A stretch of 7,676 nucleotides of DNA from Syntrophomonas sp. (GTDB lineage: Bacteria; Bacillota; Syntrophomonadia; Syntrophomonadales; Syntrophomonadaceae): NCBI GenBank assembly GCA_028693695.1, contig JAQUUV010000098.1:1-7676 (forward strand). Reading direction: 5' to 3'. Made by a program: the position numbers and the translations under genes. The stretch's first letter is position 1; every line of letters begins with the position of its first letter. Positions 5,956 to 7,676 of this stretch are shown here, one piece after another. The notes beneath the pieces were generated by a model. That model made no database searches, had not been told where the DNA came from, and saw only the letters and a list, made by a program, of their open reading frames with translations.

Positions 5956-6852
5956 TTATATTTTTTCTATTACATTTCGTACTTTTTCTCGTTCTTCCCG
6001 AGGAACATCTGACAATATAATATCCCTGCATATCCTTTTGATAGTTAAATCACGGTTTTCTGTCAAATTAGTATCAGTTTTTAACTTTATTACTTTAGCC
6101 GCAATAATACAGGCCCTAATAGTTGGGGTAGTCTTTTCTGCTTTAGCCCGCCTGACCGCCCTCACCAATCTGACAATCTCCTGGCAATCTGCCAAATCTA
6201 GATCTGACTTAAGGTGAGTAATTGCTACCTCCGTATCGTAATCAAATGTTTCTAGTTCAATATCGACCATACGATCGCTAAGGGCATCCTGAGTTCGATA
6301 TACTCCAGCATACTCTTCTGGGTTAGAAGTAAATATAGCAGTAAAGTCAGGATGTACCTGGATATACCCTGCTTTTTCTCTTGCTTGTGACACAGGAAGA
6401 ATTTTCTCTTGTAATATAGAAAGTAAAACATTGTTGGTTTCTGGCCGAGATCTGTTAAATTCATCATAGATAACTGTATAACCGCGCTCACAGGCAATAG
6501 TCAGGTGGTCATCCAACCATTTCGGAGTTACCGACTCCTCAATCTTTAATACCCGAGAAGTATAGTTATCACGCAGATACTTTTTGTTATAACCATACAT
6601 CCCTCCTACCAACCCGGACGTATCTAGAGCTTCATTTCCCGAGATAAATACTACCGGCCTGCCTATTCTCCATGCCGTATGGAATGCTAAAGTTGTCTTA
6701 CCCATTCCGCTATGACCTTTAAAATGCACCGGAAAACCTGCCTCGATATAATCAATGGCACGTTCAATTATTTCTTTAATATAATTTGTTTCTACAAAAT
6801 CATTCTTTGCTTGGGGAAAGAGAACACTTATTTCATTATTATTTAAGTCCAT
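5956..6852 (-). CDS. gvpN: Gas vesicle protein GvpN, MoxR-type AAA+ ATPase
   Basis: GvpN is an AAA+ ATPase of the MoxR/AAA_5 group, cytoplasmic. It is found in nearly all gas vesicle clusters and promotes growth of small bicones into full-size vesicles. Its 298 residues carry Walker A GHSGMGKT (46-53), Walker B YTVIYDEFNRSRPE (D130, E131), sensor 1 FTSNPEEYAGV (N177), and a downstream ALSDRMVDIELE segment with likely arginine-finger residue R194. The C-terminal 90 residues form the helical lid region. PVHFKGHSGMGKTTLAFHTA and LVGGMYGY are typical of GvpN rather than general MoxR proteins. ATG 6850-6852 is preceded immediately by an in-frame TAA, so no longer start exists; a GGAAGGA site lies upstream at a rather long spacing (about 11-12 bases). 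It lies 74 bases after the small basic gene and 75 bases before hsp20, looser spacing than in the downstream block. Confidence 0.95.
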   Translation of the reverse strand: MDLNNNEISVLFPQAKNDFVETNYIKEIIERAIDYIEAGFPVHFKGHSGMGKTTLAFHTAWRIGRPVVFISGNEALDTSGLVGGMYGYNKKYLRDNYTSRVLKIEESVTPKWLDDHLTIACERGYTVIYDEFNRSRPETNNVLLSILQEKILPVSQAREKAGYIQVHPDFTAIFTSNPEEYAGVYRTQDALSDRMVDIELETFDYDTEVAITHLKSDLDLADCQEIVRLVRAVRRAKAEKTTPTIRACIIAAKVIKLKTDTNLTENRDLTIKRICRDIILSDVPREEREKVRNVIEKI

Positions 6853-6926
6853 TTAGTTCTTACATCCTTCCTATTAAGGAATTTGCTCAGCAGCATAATG
6901 TGCGGATCTTTTCTAAACCTATACCT

Positions 6927-7274
6927 TCAATCTTTTCTGGGATTGTATGATGATTGCATGTTATTATTTTTTTCTTTCCGGTTATATTGCAGTTCACGCC
7001 TTAGTTCCATAAGACTGCGGTTCTTATTAATAATTGCAGCCAGTCTATCTCTAGCTTCATAATATTTTTTTTGGTATTTGATTTTGGCAGTATCCTGGCG
7101 GGCAAATCTAGCCCTTTCACGGTATTCGTTATCAGCTATTGCCTTTTTGTCGACAATATTATTGACATGATCGCGTTCTTCTGGCGTTAGTGACAAAGAA
7201 CTAATATTTTTTATATCTTTAATACCCCGTATCGTCGAACAATTCCTGAGGTGCGGCATTTTTCTAGGTTGCAT
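6927..7274 (-). CDS. Small basic protein of unknown function in the gas vesicle operon
   Basis: This is a 115-residue protein I do not recognise. It is strongly basic (Lys/Arg-rich) with no membrane segment or signal peptide. Residues about 30-95 should be mostly helical, with EERDHVNNIVDKKAI, YRERARFARQD, then KKYYEARDRLAAIINKNRSL and MELRRELQYNRKEKNNN. The N-terminus has one Cys (CSTIRG) and the C-terminus is Asn-rich and polar. ATG 7272-7274 is preceded by AGGAGG with an 11-base spacer, supporting a real gene. It lies between a coiled-coil gene and gvpN on the same strand, so it is probably part of the gas vesicle operon. Haloarchaeal GvpI is also small and basic, but I see no motif that would justify that name. 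Coding status is likely; function is open. Confidence 0.7.
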   Translation of the reverse strand: MQPRKMPHLRNCSTIRGIKDIKNISSLSLTPEERDHVNNIVDKKAIADNEYRERARFARQDTAKIKYQKKYYEARDRLAAIINKNRSLMELRRELQYNRKEKNNNMQSSYNPRKD

Positions 7275-7346
7275 AATTTTCCTTGCCTCCTATATCTAAT
7301 AGATCGCCTCAACTATCTGCCAAGAATTAACATATATTCGTTGTGC

Positions 7347-7676
7347 TTATACTCTTTTGTCCTGATCTTCTTTTATCTTCATCAGATCTTTAACTTGCAG
7401 CTCCTTGTCTTTATCAACAAGCTCCTGAAGCTTTTTCATAATAATATTTTGTTTGTTTGTATAAAACTGATAGTGTTGTTCAAAGCTTCTTAATTCTTTC
7501 AAGATTCCAGCTGCTTTTTTCTCATATTCTTCTTTGAAGGTTTCCGATAATTTTCTTATTTCATCAAGGTTTGATTTCACAAAGTTAAATTCCGCAAAAT
7601 TTAGTCTCAATGACTCAACCAGGTACTTTTGCTCCTCCAAATAGTCCTTTACTTTTTTAGTTATTTGAGAATTTTT
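7347..7676 (-). CDS. Coiled-coil protein, N-terminus cut by window edge, unrecognised
   Basis: This frame is open from the right edge to TAA 7347-7349, about 109 residues. A TTG at 7638-7640 could serve as a start, but it has no ribosome binding site and the open frame continues upstream to the edge (QITKKVKDY precedes it). The gene therefore most likely starts outside the window. The visible part is a continuous charged amphipathic helix rich in Glu, Lys and Leu (KLSETFKEEYEKKAAGILKE, then LRSFEQHYQFY and MKKLQELVDKDKEL), consistent with a coiled coil. There is no Cys, no membrane segment and no Gvp family motif I recognise. Its position upstream of gvpN is where gvpC sits in cyanobacteria and haloarchaea, and GvpC is also a long helical protein, but I see no GvpC-type sequence repeat in the visible part. 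It could equally be a poorly conserved accessory Gvp protein. Confidence 0.65.
   Translation of the reverse strand, partial: KNSQITKKVKDYLEEQKYLVESLRLNFAEFNFVKSNLDEIRKLSETFKEEYEKKAAGILKELRSFEQHYQFYTNKQNIIMKKLQELVDKDKELQVKDLMKIKEDQDKRV

Larger units (their letters stand above)
1..7676 (-). other. Gas vesicle (gvp) operon segment, probably one transcriptional block
   Basis: Eleven genes on one strand with gaps of at most about 100 bases. From hsp20 to gvpJ (5880-1869) spacing is minimal: 4-base overlap, 6-base gap, 4-base gap and 14-base overlap, so these five genes are probably translated in a coupled way. No terminator-like hairpin or promoter is evident in the gaps. The main shell gene gvpA is absent and is expected upstream of 7676; both ends of the operon lie outside the window. 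Confidence 0.8.

Noticed and set aside
6853..6926. Tiny open frame (about 17 codons) starting in the gap before gvpN
   Set aside because: It overlaps the gvpN start, has no clear ribosome binding site, and is too short to support as a gene.
7286..7310. Short palindrome ATCTA-A-TAGAT
   Set aside because: Five-base arms in AT-rich DNA are expected by chance, with no GC stem or T run for a terminator.
7275..7346. Possible promoter on the minus strand (TTGGCA, 16 bases, TATTAG) before the small basic gene
   Set aside because: The -10 match is weak and its predicted start would fall at the ribosome binding site, so it cannot be supported.

Overview
This window is the interior of a gas vesicle (gvp) gene cluster. 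All recognisable genes lie on the minus strand, so transcription runs from high to low coordinates. In that order they are: an N-truncated coiled-coil protein (7676-7347, unrecognised); a small basic protein (7274-6927, unrecognised); GvpN, a MoxR-type AAA+ ATPase (6852-5956); an Hsp20-like chaperone in the role of GvpH (5880-5368); a two-ring Cdc48/VAT-type AAA ATPase (5371-3257); GvpF (3250-2501); GvpG (2496-2254); GvpJ with a C-terminal zinc ribbon (2267-1869); GvpK (1769-1446, possibly from 1820); GvpL (1428-592); and a GvpM-like protein with a GRAM/PH-like C-terminal domain that runs off the left edge (510-1). The core order F-G-J-K-L-M, with an Hsp20 protein nearby, resembles the haloarchaeal order F-G-H-I-J-K-L-M.

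Organism. The DNA is AT-rich (roughly 40% GC by eye). The genes are tightly packed, with purine-rich Shine-Dalgarno sites and several GTG starts. This fits a low-GC anaerobic bacterium such as one of the Clostridia. A gas-vacuolate methanogenic archaeon cannot be excluded, because the gene order and the Cdc48 protein both have an archaeal flavour. I have no decisive taxonomic marker.

How the genes work together. GvpJ and GvpM are small paralogues of the shell protein GvpA and are thought to act in nucleation or at the vesicle tips. GvpF, GvpL, GvpG and GvpK are assembly factors. GvpN is an ATPase that promotes vesicle growth. The Hsp20 protein and the Cdc48 ATPase form a translationally coupled pair (ATGA overlap) and look like a dedicated chaperone/unfoldase module for aggregation-prone Gvp proteins. 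The main shell gene gvpA is not in the window and probably lies upstream, beyond position 7676. The most unusual features are the zinc ribbon on GvpJ, the GRAM/PH-like domain on the GvpM-like protein, and the full-length Cdc48 ATPase inside the operon.

Non-coding space is minimal. The longest gaps are about 70-100 bases (511-591, 1770-1868, 5881-5955, 6853-6926, 7275-7346). They hold ribosome binding sites; I see no convincing terminator, promoter, RNA gene, mobile element or CRISPR array.
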